Source: Microbacterium album
GTDB lineage: Bacteria > Actinomycetota > Actinomycetes > Actinomycetales > Microbacteriaceae
Assembly: GCF_014643695.1 (NCBI RefSeq)
Contig: NZ_BMJY01000012.1
Coordinates: forward strand, 1 to 64,000
Length of the DNA stretch: 64,000 nt
Direction of reading: 5' to 3'
Part shown: piece after piece, positions 37,425-45,998 of the stretch
How the letters are laid out: each line of letters begins with the position of its first letter
Numbering within the stretch: position 1 is the first letter of the stretch
The notes under the pieces: model-generated
Seen by the model: only the letters and a program-made list of their open reading frames with translations
What the model was told of the DNA's origin: nothing
The model's database searches: none
Translations under genes and position numbers: made by a program

Positions 37425-38476
37425 GCGACTGGGCCGGACTCGCCTGGCTGGTGGTGCTGCTGGTCGGCAACGCGTTCTTCGTCGGCGCCGAGTTCGCCGT
37501 CATCTCGGCGCGACGCTCGCAGATCGAGCCGCTCGCCGACCGCGGATCACGCGCGGCCAAGACCGCGCTGTACGCGATGGAGCACGCGACGCTCATGCTC
37601 GCGACGTCGCAGCTGGGCATCACGATCTGTTCGCTGCTGATCCTGAACGTCTCGGAGCCCGCGATCCATCACCTGCTCGCGGTGCCGCTGGGGCTCACGG
37701 GCCTGCCGACCGCGCTCGTCGACACTGTGGGATTCATCATCGCGCTGGTCCTGGTGTCGTACCTGCACGTCGTGTTCGGCGAGATGGTGGCCAAGAACAT
37801 CGCGTTCTCGGTGCCGGACCGGGCGGTGCTGATCCTCGCGACTCCGCTCGTATGGGTGTCGAAGCTCTTCCACCCCGTCATCTGGGTGCTCAACTGGGTC
37901 GCGAACGGCGTGCTGCGCCTGTGCGGCGTGGAGCCGAAGGACGAGGCGACGTCGACGTACACGCTGGACGAGGTCGGCACCATCGTCGCGCAGTCGCGTC
38001 GGGAGGGGCTGCTCGACGACCTGTCGGGGGCCGTCGCGGCCGCCGTGGAATTCACGGACAAGAAGGCCAAGGACATCGCCGTGCCGCTGGACGACATCGT
38101 CGCGCTGCCGGAGACGACCACGCCCGACGAGATCGAGCGCGCCGTGGCCAAGCACGGCTACTCGCGCTACGTGATCGTCGACGATGAGGGCGAGCCCGTC
38201 GGATACGTGCACCTGAAGGACGTCCTGCGCGCCGCGGACGGTCCGGACGAGAGCGCCACCGTGTCGCGTCCGATCCCCGCCAAGCGCATCCACCACATGG
38301 TGCCGGTGCAGGAATCGACCGATCTGGAGGACGCGCTCGCGCTCATGCGCCGTGCCGGCCGTCACCTCGCGCGCGTGCGCAACGCACAGGGGGAGACCAC
38401 CGCGGTGCTGTTCCTGGAGGACATCCTCGAGGAGCTGATCGGCGAGGTCCACGACGCCACCCGCCGCGGCCGCTGA
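37421..38476 (+). CDS. second CNNM/CorC-type transporter with CBS pair
   Basis: 351 residues, shorter because the C-terminal CorC_HlyC domain is missing. DUF21 domain with FVGAEFAVISARRSQIEPLAD and TSQLGITICSLLILN, then a CBS pair with KDIAVPLDDIVALPE and VIVDDEGEPVGYVHLKDVL. Start overlaps the stop of the first gene. The pair is a common actinobacterial arrangement and may form a heteromer. Confidence 0.9.
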   Translation: MSDWAGLAWLVVLLVGNAFFVGAEFAVISARRSQIEPLADRGSRAAKTALYAMEHATLMLATSQLGITICSLLILNVSEPAIHHLLAVPLGLTGLPTALVDTVGFIIALVLVSYLHVVFGEMVAKNIAFSVPDRAVLILATPLVWVSKLFHPVIWVLNWVANGVLRLCGVEPKDEATSTYTLDEVGTIVAQSRREGLLDDLSGAVAAAVEFTDKKAKDIAVPLDDIVALPETTTPDEIERAVAKHGYSRYVIVDDEGEPVGYVHLKDVLRAADGPDESATVSRPIPAKRIHHMVPVQESTDLEDALALMRRAGRHLARVRNAQGETTAVLFLEDILEELIGEVHDATRRGR

Positions 38477-38531
38477 CGGGGCGGACCTCGGTTCCGACTG
38501 GCTGCGCGGGCTCAACGAGCGGGGAGGGGGC

Positions 38532-39608
38532 TCAGCCGGGGCGGTGGGCGCGGACGTACTGCGGGGGCCAGAGCGCTTCGGCCGGTTCGCCGAGCTCGGT
38601 CGCGGCGCGCAGGCCGAAGTGCGGGTCGCGCAGCCACTCGCGCGCCGCGAAGATCGCATCGGCGGCGCCGTCCTGCAGGATCCGCTCCGCCTGTGCGCCG
38701 GAGGTGATGATCCCCACCGCCGCGACGGGGGCGCCCGACAGCTCCCGCACGCGGGCGGCGTAGGGGACCTGGTATCCCGGGCCGATCGTGAGCTGCTGGT
38801 GCGCCACCAGTCCCGCGCTCGACACGTCGATGAGGTCGGCGCCCGCCGCGATCGCCCACCGCGCGGCCTCGGCGACGTCCTCGGGCTCGAGGCCGCCGGG
38901 GGCCGCGTCCGACGCCGAGAAGCGCACGAGCACGGGCACCGCGTCGCCCACCTCGGCACGCACCGCGCGGACGACGTCCACGGTCAGGCGGGCCCGGTTC
39001 TCCAGCGAACCGCCCCACGCATCGGTGCGCCGGTTGCTCAGGGGCGAGAGGAACTCGTGCAGCAGGTAGCCGTGCGCCGCGTGCACCTCGAGCACGTCGA
39101 AGCCGGCGTCCACCGCGCGCCGGGCCGCGGCCGCGAACGCCGCGACGACGTCCGCGATCCCGGCCTCGTCGAGCGCGCGCGGTTCGGCGAAGCCCTCGTA
39201 GGCCACGGCCGACGGCGCGACCGACTGCCAGCCGCCCTGCTCGGCTGGCACGGTGCCGCTCGCGTCCGCGAACGGCCACCACGTCGACGCCTTCCGGCCG
39301 GCGTGGGCCAGCTGCACGCCGACCGCGGCCCCTCGCGCATGGACCGCCTCCACGATCGGCCGCCACGCGTCGCGCTGCGCGTCGTTCCAGAGCCCCGTGT
39401 CGCGCGGCGAGATCCGACCCTCGGGCACGACCGCGGTCGCCTCGGCGACGATCAGGCCCGCGCCGCCGGAGGCGAACTGCGCCAGGTGCACGTGGTGCCA
39501 GTCGTTCGGGACGCCCTCCTCGGCGCTGTACTGGCACATGGGGGCCACCCACAGCCGGTTGCGGAACGTCGTCTCGCGCAGGCGCAGGGGGCTGAACAGC
39601 AGGCTCAT
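38532..39608 (-). CDS. Old Yellow Enzyme family NADH:flavin oxidoreductase (YqjM type)
   Basis: 358 residues. The thermophilic-like/YqjM class is shown by Cys25 and Tyr27 in VAPMCQYS. The substrate-binding pair is in VQLAHAGRK and EVHAAHGYLLHEFLSPLSNRRTD. FMN phosphate motifs sit near the C terminus (VGIITSGAQAE). Reduces activated C=C bonds in the cytoplasm. Start at ATG 39608, divergent from nnrD by only 54 bp. Confidence 0.9.
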   Translation of the reverse strand: MSLLFSPLRLRETTFRNRLWVAPMCQYSAEEGVPNDWHHVHLAQFASGGAGLIVAEATAVVPEGRISPRDTGLWNDAQRDAWRPIVEAVHARGAAVGVQLAHAGRKASTWWPFADASGTVPAEQGGWQSVAPSAVAYEGFAEPRALDEAGIADVVAAFAAAARRAVDAGFDVLEVHAAHGYLLHEFLSPLSNRRTDAWGGSLENRARLTVDVVRAVRAEVGDAVPVLVRFSASDAAPGGLEPEDVAEAARWAIAAGADLIDVSSAGLVAHQQLTIGPGYQVPYAARVRELSGAPVAAVGIITSGAQAERILQDGAADAIFAAREWLRDPHFGLRAATELGEPAEALWPPQYVRAHRPG

Positions 39609-39662
39609 GGAGCTCCGATCCGGCTCGCCACGCGCCGTCCGGCGCGTGGGTATCGTGTGGGC

Positions 39663-40613
39663 ATGGCAAGCGGCGACCATCGGGCGCAGCCTCCGGAGTG
39701 GACGGCGGCTGATGCCGCGCGCATCCTCCGGGTGCCGACCGACGCCTCCCACAAGTATTCCCGCGGAGTGGCCGGCCTGCGCACCGGGTCCGTCTCCTAC
39801 CCCGGGGCGGCGGTGCTCAGCGTCGAGGGCGCCGCGCGCGCCGGCGCGGGCATGGTGCGGTGGCTGGGGCCCGTCGAGGTCGCGCGCCTCGTGCTGCAGC
39901 GGCGTCCCGAGGTCGTCACGACCCCCGGACGCGTCGACGCGTGGGTGATCGGATCGGGCACCGACCCCGGGAACCGGGAGCCCGGCGAGACCCTCCGGTT
40001 GCGGGAGATCCTCGCCGGTTCCCACCCGGTGGTGGTCGACGCCGGCGCGCTCGACGTGCTGGACGGTGCCAGTGCGCCGTTCGTGGCCACGCCGCACGCG
40101 GGGGAGTTCGCCCGCCTGCGGGAGCGCCTCGGGCTCCCGCAGGCGTCGGGCGAGGCGGGTGCCGCGGCGGCCGTCCGGGAGACCGCGGCCGCGCTGGGCG
40201 GCGTCGTGCTCCTCAAGGGCTCCGAGACGATCGTCGCCGCCCCGTCCGGCTGGGCGACGGTCGTCCGCTCCGGCACCCCCTGGCTGGCGACCGCCGGCAC
40301 GGGCGACGTGCTGGCCGGCGCGCTCGGGGCGCTCGCCGCCGCGGCGGCGGCCGAAGGACCCGCGGGCGTGGGCGTGGAGCAGCTGGCGCCCCTCGCCGCG
40401 ACCGCCGCGTGGGTGCACGGCGTGGCGGGACGTCTGGCCGCCGGGATCGCCGCCACGGGGATCCCCGCCGCCGGAAGCTCCGCCGCGGCAGGGCCCGCCG
40501 GGGGAGGGCCCGTCGCGGCAGGCCCCACCGGAGGAGGACGCCCCATCACCGCTCTCGACGTGGCCGAGCGCCTCCCCGAGGCCTGGGCGATCGCGTTCGC
40601 GGAGCGTGCGTAG
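39663..40613 (+). CDS. nnrD: ADP-dependent NAD(P)H-hydrate dehydratase
   Basis: 316 residues with the ribokinase-like fold. Motifs are SHKYSRGVAGLRTGS, FVATPHAGEFARL and the anion hole LATAGTGDVLAGALGAL. Repairs hydrated NAD(P)H. The NnrE epimerase domain often fused in front is absent. Near the C terminus, residues ~280-300 form an Ala/Gly/Pro insertion that is unusual for the family and looks like a replicated low-complexity segment. Confidence 0.88.
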   Translation: MASGDHRAQPPEWTAADAARILRVPTDASHKYSRGVAGLRTGSVSYPGAAVLSVEGAARAGAGMVRWLGPVEVARLVLQRRPEVVTTPGRVDAWVIGSGTDPGNREPGETLRLREILAGSHPVVVDAGALDVLDGASAPFVATPHAGEFARLRERLGLPQASGEAGAAAAVRETAAALGGVVLLKGSETIVAAPSGWATVVRSGTPWLATAGTGDVLAGALGALAAAAAAEGPAGVGVEQLAPLAATAAWVHGVAGRLAAGIAATGIPAAGSSAAAGPAGGGPVAAGPTGGGRPITALDVAERLPEAWAIAFAERA

Positions 40614-40614
40614 C

Positions 40615-41838
40615 GTGCCGCGGCCCTCGCACCGCCTCGCGCTGTGGGCGTGCTTCATCATCGTGCACGCGTGGGTGGCGTGGTTGGGGTGGGTGCTGCC
40701 CAACCAGCCGATGGGCGATGTCTACCTCGTGTACGAGCCCTGGTCCCGCGCCGCGCTCGCCGGGGATGGCATCGTCGGGGTCACCGAGACGTGGGTGTAT
40801 CCGCACCTCGCGCTCGCCCCCATGGCGCTCGCGCACGCTCTGGCATGGGTCGGCGGCTACACCGTCGGGTGGGCGCTGCTGGTCACGGCGTGCGACGCCG
40901 TCGCGTTCGGGATGCTGCTGGGCACGGCGGGCTCGCGTTCGCGGCGGCTCGCGGCCTGGTTCTGGCTCGCCTTCAGCGCCGCGCTCGGCCCCGTGGGCAT
41001 GTATCGTCTCGACGCGATCACCGTGCCGCTCGCCGTCGCAGGCCTGGTGTGGCTCGCGCGGCGACCGCTCGTGGGCGCGGCCCTGCTCGCGGCCGGGGCG
41101 TGGATCAAGGTGTGGCCGGCGGCCCTGCTCGCCGCCGCCTTCGTCGCGCTGCGGCGACGCGCCGACGTCGTCACGGGAGCCATCGTCGTCACGGCCCTCA
41201 CCGTGGGCGTGATCATCCTGTCCGGCGGAGCCGCCCACCTGCTGGGATTCGTGACGGCGCAGACCGGCCGCGGCCTGCAGATCGAGGCTCCGGTCAGCAC
41301 GCCGTATCTCTGGGGTGCCGCCGCGAGGGCAGAGGGATGGTGGCTCTTCTACGACCGCGACATCCTGACGTTCCAGGTCACGGGCCCGCACGTCGACGCC
41401 GTCATCGCGGTCATGACGCCCGTTCTCGCGCTCGCCGCAGCGTCGATCGCGGCGCTGGGCTGGCACAAGGCCGCGCGCGGCGCCTCCATCGTGCGGCTGC
41501 TGCCACCCCTGTCGCTCGCGCTGGTCACGGCGCTCATCGTGTTCAACAAGGTCGGCTCGCCGCAGTTCCACGTCTGGCTCATCCCGCCGCTGGTGCTGTG
41601 GCTCGTGCTCGATCGCCGCCGTGCGTTTCCGCTCGCGGTTCTGGCGCTCGTCGCGGCCCTCCTGACGCAGCTCGTGTATCCCGTCCTGTACGGACACCTG
41701 CTCGCGGCGGCGCCGACCGCGGTGGCGGTGCTCACCGTGCGCAACGCCACGCTGATCGCGCTGCTGGCGTGGTCCGTCCTGCGTCTCGTCCGCGTCCCCG
41801 TCCGCACGGTGCGCGACGCGCCGGCCGTCGTCGTCTGA
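40615..41838 (+). CDS. integral membrane glycosyltransferase (GT87/DUF2029-like)
   Basis: About 407 residues with 10-11 membrane helices. Features are an N-terminal aspartate after helix 1 (MGDVYLVYEPW), the extended loop GIVGVTETWVYPHLALAPM and a later AGAWIKVWPAALLAAAF, which matches the GT-C polyprenyl-phosphate mannosyltransferases of actinobacteria. GTG 40615 lies two bases after the nnrD stop. It probably adds mannose or arabinose to a cell-envelope lipoglycan; substrate not shown. Confidence 0.7.
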   Translation: MPRPSHRLALWACFIIVHAWVAWLGWVLPNQPMGDVYLVYEPWSRAALAGDGIVGVTETWVYPHLALAPMALAHALAWVGGYTVGWALLVTACDAVAFGMLLGTAGSRSRRLAAWFWLAFSAALGPVGMYRLDAITVPLAVAGLVWLARRPLVGAALLAAGAWIKVWPAALLAAAFVALRRRADVVTGAIVVTALTVGVIILSGGAAHLLGFVTAQTGRGLQIEAPVSTPYLWGAAARAEGWWLFYDRDILTFQVTGPHVDAVIAVMTPVLALAAASIAALGWHKAARGASIVRLLPPLSLALVTALIVFNKVGSPQFHVWLIPPLVLWLVLDRRRAFPLAVLALVAALLTQLVYPVLYGHLLAAAPTAVAVLTVRNATLIALLAWSVLRLVRVPVRTVRDAPAVVV

Positions 41839-41861
41839 AACCCCTATCGAGAGGAACCGCC

Positions 41862-42194
41862 ATGCTCGTCGCCTTCTCCGTCGCCCCCTCCGGATCGCCC
41901 CGGTCCGGCTCCGAGCCGGCCGACGCGTCGGTCCACGACGCGGTCGCCGCCGCGGTGCGCGTCGTGCGCGCGTCCGGCCTGCCGCACCGCACGACCTCGA
42001 TGTTCACCGAGATCGAGGGCGAGACGTGGGACGAGGTGATGGACGTCGTCAAACGCGCGACCGAGGCCGTGATGCCCTTCGGCTCGCGCGTCTCGCTCGT
42101 GCTGAAGGCGGACATCCGACCCGGCTACTCGGGCGAACTCGACGGCAAGATCGAGCGCCTGGAGCGCGCGATCGAGGAGAGCGCGGCCGACTAG
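41862..42194 (+). CDS. thiamine-binding protein (MTH1187/YkoF family)
   Basis: 110 residues. The ferredoxin-like core has MLVAFSVAPSG, then GLPHRTTSMFTEIEGETWDEVMDVVKRA and VSLVLKADIRPG, diagnostic of MTH1187-family proteins. These form small oligomers that bind hydroxymethylpyrimidine or thiamine. AGAGGAA ribosome site. 23 bp after the mannosyltransferase gene and convergent with helR. Confidence 0.85.
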   Translation: MLVAFSVAPSGSPRSGSEPADASVHDAVAAAVRVVRASGLPHRTTSMFTEIEGETWDEVMDVVKRATEAVMPFGSRVSLVLKADIRPGYSGELDGKIERLERAIEESAAD

Positions 42195-42210
42195 CCGGAC
42201 CCGCCCGGGA

Positions 42211-44529
42211 TCAGCCGGTCAGGACCACGAGCTCCCGGGTCGCGCGGGTCATCGAGACGTAGCGGTCGACGGCTCCGGCGATCCCGTCGTCCCACCGTTC
42301 CGGCGTCACGAGCACGACGAGGTCGAACTCGAGTCCCTTCGCGTCCACCGGCGAGAGCGAGCGGACGCGCTCCGAGCCGAGGAAGGACGGATCCCCGATC
42401 ACGCACGCGACGCCCTCCTCGTGCGTGCTCCGCCACGCGGACAGGATGTCGTCGCGGTCGCGGACCCGGCCGTAGCGGACCGGGATCCCGGTGCTGCGGA
42501 TCGACGTGGGCACGTTCGCGTCCGGAAGCGCGGCCCGGATGACGGGCTCGGCCTCGGCCATGATCTCCCGGGGCGTGCGGTAGTTGACGGTCAGCGCCGT
42601 CATCGTCGCGGCACGCAGGCCGACGCGGGCCAGCCGATCCGGCCAGGTCTCCGGGAAGCCGCGACGCGCCTGCGCACGATCGCCGACCACGGTGAAGCTG
42701 CGGGACGGATTCCGGCGCAGCAGCATCTGCCATTCCGCGTCGGTGAGTTCCTGCGCCTCGTCGACGACGATGTGCGCGAAGGGCCCGACCAGGGCCTCGT
42801 CGCGCGGACGCGGTTCGGCCTCGACCGCGAGCGTGCTGCGCAGGTCCTGACCGCGCAGCATCGACATGACGCGCATGTCGGAGTCGTCCGACGCGATCAG
42901 GTCGGCGACGACGTCGCTCATCAGCGCCCGTTCCGCGGCCGCCTTGACCTCCGCTCGCCGGCGTCGGAGGGACGCGTCCGGGTCGCCGACGCGCAGCCGA
43001 GCCGCGTCGAGGAGCGGCAGATCCGCCCGCGTCCACGGCGCATCCGCGGACCGTTGCAGGGCGTCCGCCTCGTCGTCCGAGAGCCATGGCGCACAGCGCT
43101 TCAGCCACGACCGTTCGGACCACAGCGCCCGCACGAGCCCGACGGGATCGAGCAGCGGCCACGCCCTGTCGAACGCCGCACGCAGCTGCTCGCTGTCGGC
43201 GAGAGCATGCCGCACGGCCTCGCCGTCGTCCGCGGCGGAGAGGCCGTAGGCGTCGAACTGATCCCCCGCCTCCCGATGGGATCGCTCCTCAGCGCAACGC
43301 TCGTCGTCCCACGCCGTCGTCCCGGCATCGCCCCAGCCCTCGTCGCCCCAGCGGTCATCGGGCGTGGAGTCGTCCCCTTCCGCGCCGCCCCGGTCGTCGC
43401 CGTTCGACGGCGGAGCGGCGACGCGCTCGGCGAGCGCCGCCAGCAGCGCGTCCCACGCCTGCGCGCGCGCCTCGTTGTGCGTCGCCGCGGGGTCGACGGC
43501 GCCGAACGCCTCCTCCCAGTCGGCCGCGCCGACCCGGATCCGGCCCCAGGCGGCGTCCACGAGGACGTCGCGTGCGGGCGGGTTCTCCCGCAGTCTCACC
43601 GCCCGGTCCACCGCCTCGAGCATGTGCGCCGACGCCTTGATCCGCGCGACCTCCGGGTCGTCCTCCTCGACCGCCGCGGCGCCCTCGAGCACGAGGTCGC
43701 GGATGGTGGTCACCTGCACGCCGTCCTCGCCGAGCCCGGGCAGGATGTCCGCAACGTAGTCGGTGTAGGCAGGCGACGGACCTACGAACAGCACTCCGCC
43801 GCGACCTTCCCGCAGGCGGGGATCCGCGTAGAGCAGATAGGCCGCGCGATGCAGCGCCACCACGGTCTTGCCCGTGCCCGGCCCGCCGTCCACGACGAGC
43901 GCGCCGGTCGACCCGGCGCGGATGATCGGGTCCTGATCCGCCTGGATCGTGCCCAGCACGTCGCGCATGCGGGGCGAGCGGGTCGCACCGAGGCTCGCGA
44001 TGAACGCCGACTGGTCGTCGAGAGCCGCACCGCCTTCCGCCGCGATCCGGGCGAGCCCCTCGGGAGTGAAGGCCTCGTCCCAGTAGTCGGTGATGCGGCC
44101 GTGCGCCCAGCGGTACCGGCGACGGGTGATCAGGCCCATGGGGGCGGCGTGCGTCGCGCCGAAGAACGGCTCTGCCGCGGGGGCGCGCCAGTCGATCAGC
44201 AGGGGATCGCCCGCCTCGTCCGCGAGCGCGAGACGTCCGATGTAGAGGGTGCCCTGAGCGCCCACGATGCGGCCGAGGCAGAGATCCAGGCCGAAGCGTC
44301 GCAGCACGCGCAGCCGGGCGGTGAGGCGATGGATCTCGAGGTCGCGGTCGAGCGCGGCCTGCCCGCCGCTCGCCGGCGCGCGGCGCTGCCGCTCGAGACG
44401 CGCCTCCAGGTCGGCGATCTGCCGCGCCAGGCTCTCGCCGATCCGCGCGAAGTGCGCCGCATCGGCGGCGATGAGCGCGGGATCGGCCTTGGCGGGATGC
44501 GCGTCCAGCAGGAAGGGGTGGGTGTTCAC
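42211..44529 (-). CDS. helR: HelR, RNA polymerase-recycling ATPase linked to rifamycin resistance
   Basis: 772 residues from GTG 44529 with GGAG seven bases upstream. It has a UvrD/HelD-like motor: Walker A GGPGTGKT near residue 215 and Walker B VVDEAQELT, plus SMTRATRELVVL near the end. The N-terminal coiled coil (IADLEARLERQRRA) would enter the RNA polymerase channel. A long acidic insertion lies mid-protein. HelR releases RNA polymerase from rifamycin-bound or stalled states. A rifamycin-associated element sits in its promoter at 44577-44597. Confidence 0.88.
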   Translation of the reverse strand: MNTHPFLLDAHPAKADPALIAADAAHFARIGESLARQIADLEARLERQRRAPASGGQAALDRDLEIHRLTARLRVLRRFGLDLCLGRIVGAQGTLYIGRLALADEAGDPLLIDWRAPAAEPFFGATHAAPMGLITRRRYRWAHGRITDYWDEAFTPEGLARIAAEGGAALDDQSAFIASLGATRSPRMRDVLGTIQADQDPIIRAGSTGALVVDGGPGTGKTVVALHRAAYLLYADPRLREGRGGVLFVGPSPAYTDYVADILPGLGEDGVQVTTIRDLVLEGAAAVEEDDPEVARIKASAHMLEAVDRAVRLRENPPARDVLVDAAWGRIRVGAADWEEAFGAVDPAATHNEARAQAWDALLAALAERVAAPPSNGDDRGGAEGDDSTPDDRWGDEGWGDAGTTAWDDERCAEERSHREAGDQFDAYGLSAADDGEAVRHALADSEQLRAAFDRAWPLLDPVGLVRALWSERSWLKRCAPWLSDDEADALQRSADAPWTRADLPLLDAARLRVGDPDASLRRRRAEVKAAAERALMSDVVADLIASDDSDMRVMSMLRGQDLRSTLAVEAEPRPRDEALVGPFAHIVVDEAQELTDAEWQMLLRRNPSRSFTVVGDRAQARRGFPETWPDRLARVGLRAATMTALTVNYRTPREIMAEAEPVIRAALPDANVPTSIRSTGIPVRYGRVRDRDDILSAWRSTHEEGVACVIGDPSFLGSERVRSLSPVDAKGLEFDLVVLVTPERWDDGIAGAVDRYVSMTRATRELVVLTG

Positions 44530-44576
44530 GGGCGGGCTCCAGGGGTGAGGGGAACGCGCCATTCTGCCCCCTGACC

Positions 44577-44597
44577 GGGGCCTTGCGGCAAGGCCCC
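44577..44597 (-). promoter_or_regulatory. rifamycin-associated element (RAE)
   Basis: The arms GGGGCCTTG and CAAGGCCCC surround CGG. This is within a base or so of the RAE known from promoters of rifamycin-inactivating genes and helR in actinobacteria. It lies 48 bp upstream of the helR start and 135 bp from the divergent MFS gene, so both could respond to rifamycins. Confidence 0.88.
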
Positions 44598-44732
44598 ACC
44601 CCCCGCGTATCCTGGAAGTGCAGCGACACGGCGGCGCGCTCACCTCGGGAGCGCGGCGGCCCGGCGGAGATCGTCGGCGAGGTGACTCCGTTCGCGGGCG
44701 GCGGTGTCGGCGGCAGCGCGTAGGCTGAGCAC

Positions 44733-45950
44733 ATGAGCTCCTCGACCCTGTCGAGGGGTGCGGCGAAGTGGGCGCTCCTCTCGCTCGCCATCGGTTCGTT
44801 CGGCATCGGCATGACCGAGTTCGTGTCGATGGGCCTGTTGCCCGGTATCGCCGCGGATCTCCTGCCCGCCGCCTGGGCGTCCAGCCGTGAGCAGGCGGTC
44901 GCGCAGGCGGGGCTGCTCATCAGCGTGTACGCGCTGGGCGTGGTCATCGGCGCGCCCCTCATCGCCGGCTATGCGGCGCGCTTCGCCCGGCAGCGCGCCC
45001 TCATCGTCCTGGCCTCGGGCCTGCTGGTCGGGAACGTGCTGACGGTGCTCGCGCCGACGTTCGAGACCGTCGCGGCGGCGCGGTTCCTGGCCGGTCTGCC
45101 CCACGGGGCCTACTTCGGCATCGCCGCGCTCGTGGCGGCGGACCTGCTCGGACCGGGGCTGCGGGGTCAGGGCGTCGCAGTCGTCATGAGCGGTCTCACG
45201 GTCGCGAACGTCGTCGGCGTGCCGCTCGGCACCTGGCTCGGGCAGCTCGCCGGCTGGCGCGTCGCCTACGCGGTCGTCGTGGGCGTGTTCGTGCTCGCCG
45301 CGCTGCTGATCGCGCTCGTCGTGCCCGCCATGCCGGGCGACAGATCCCGCTCGTTGCGGCACGAGCTCGGCGTGTTCCGCATCGGCCAGGTCTGGCTGGC
45401 GTTCGCCATGGGAGCCATCGGCTTCGGCGCGTTCTTCGCCATCTACAGCTACATCGCGCCCCTGATGACCGAGGTGGCCGGGGCACCGGAGTGGGCCGTT
45501 CCGCTGGCGCTCGTCGCGGCGGGGCTCGGCATGACCGTGGGGAACGTGCTGGGCGGCATCCTCGCGGATCGCAATCTCGCGCGCGCTCTCGTCGTGGCGT
45601 TCGTGCTGCTCGCGGCGGGTGCCGCCGTCGTGGGCGTCGCCGCCGCCACTCCCGTGACGCTCGTGGCGTCGATGCTGCTGTTCGGCGCGATCAGCGCCCT
45701 CGCCAGCCCCGCTGTTCAGACGCGGCTCATGGACGTGTCGGGGGACCGCCCGACGATCGCGGCCTCGCTCAACCACTCGGGCATGAACGTCGGCAACAGT
45801 CTCGGGGCCGCGCTGGGCGGCGGGGTCATCGCGCTCGGGTGGGGCTACGTCGCTCCCGCGTGGCTCGGCGTCGCGCTGGCCCTCGCCGGCGTCGGGATCG
45901 TGCTGTTCAGCCTGGCGCGCGAGCGCCGCGCGGTCGCTGTGACGGCCTGA
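44733..45950 (+). CDS. MFS efflux transporter (DHA1/Cmx-like)
   Basis: 405 residues, 12 helices, with motif A as YAARFARQRALIVLASGL after helix 2 and the antiporter region GLTVANVVGVPLGTWLGQLAGWR in helix 5. Drug/H+ antiporters of this type include the chloramphenicol and AraJ groups. The gene is divergent from helR, so rifamycin or another antibiotic is a plausible cargo, but this is inferred only from the shared promoter region. Confidence 0.85.
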   Translation: MSSSTLSRGAAKWALLSLAIGSFGIGMTEFVSMGLLPGIAADLLPAAWASSREQAVAQAGLLISVYALGVVIGAPLIAGYAARFARQRALIVLASGLLVGNVLTVLAPTFETVAAARFLAGLPHGAYFGIAALVAADLLGPGLRGQGVAVVMSGLTVANVVGVPLGTWLGQLAGWRVAYAVVVGVFVLAALLIALVVPAMPGDRSRSLRHELGVFRIGQVWLAFAMGAIGFGAFFAIYSYIAPLMTEVAGAPEWAVPLALVAAGLGMTVGNVLGGILADRNLARALVVAFVLLAAGAAVVGVAAATPVTLVASMLLFGAISALASPAVQTRLMDVSGDRPTIAASLNHSGMNVGNSLGAALGGGVIALGWGYVAPAWLGVALALAGVGIVLFSLARERRAVAVTA

Positions 45951-45998
45951 CGGGCGCCGGCGCCCGCCACGTCGGGTCGGGGCTCCGCCGCCGCGCGA

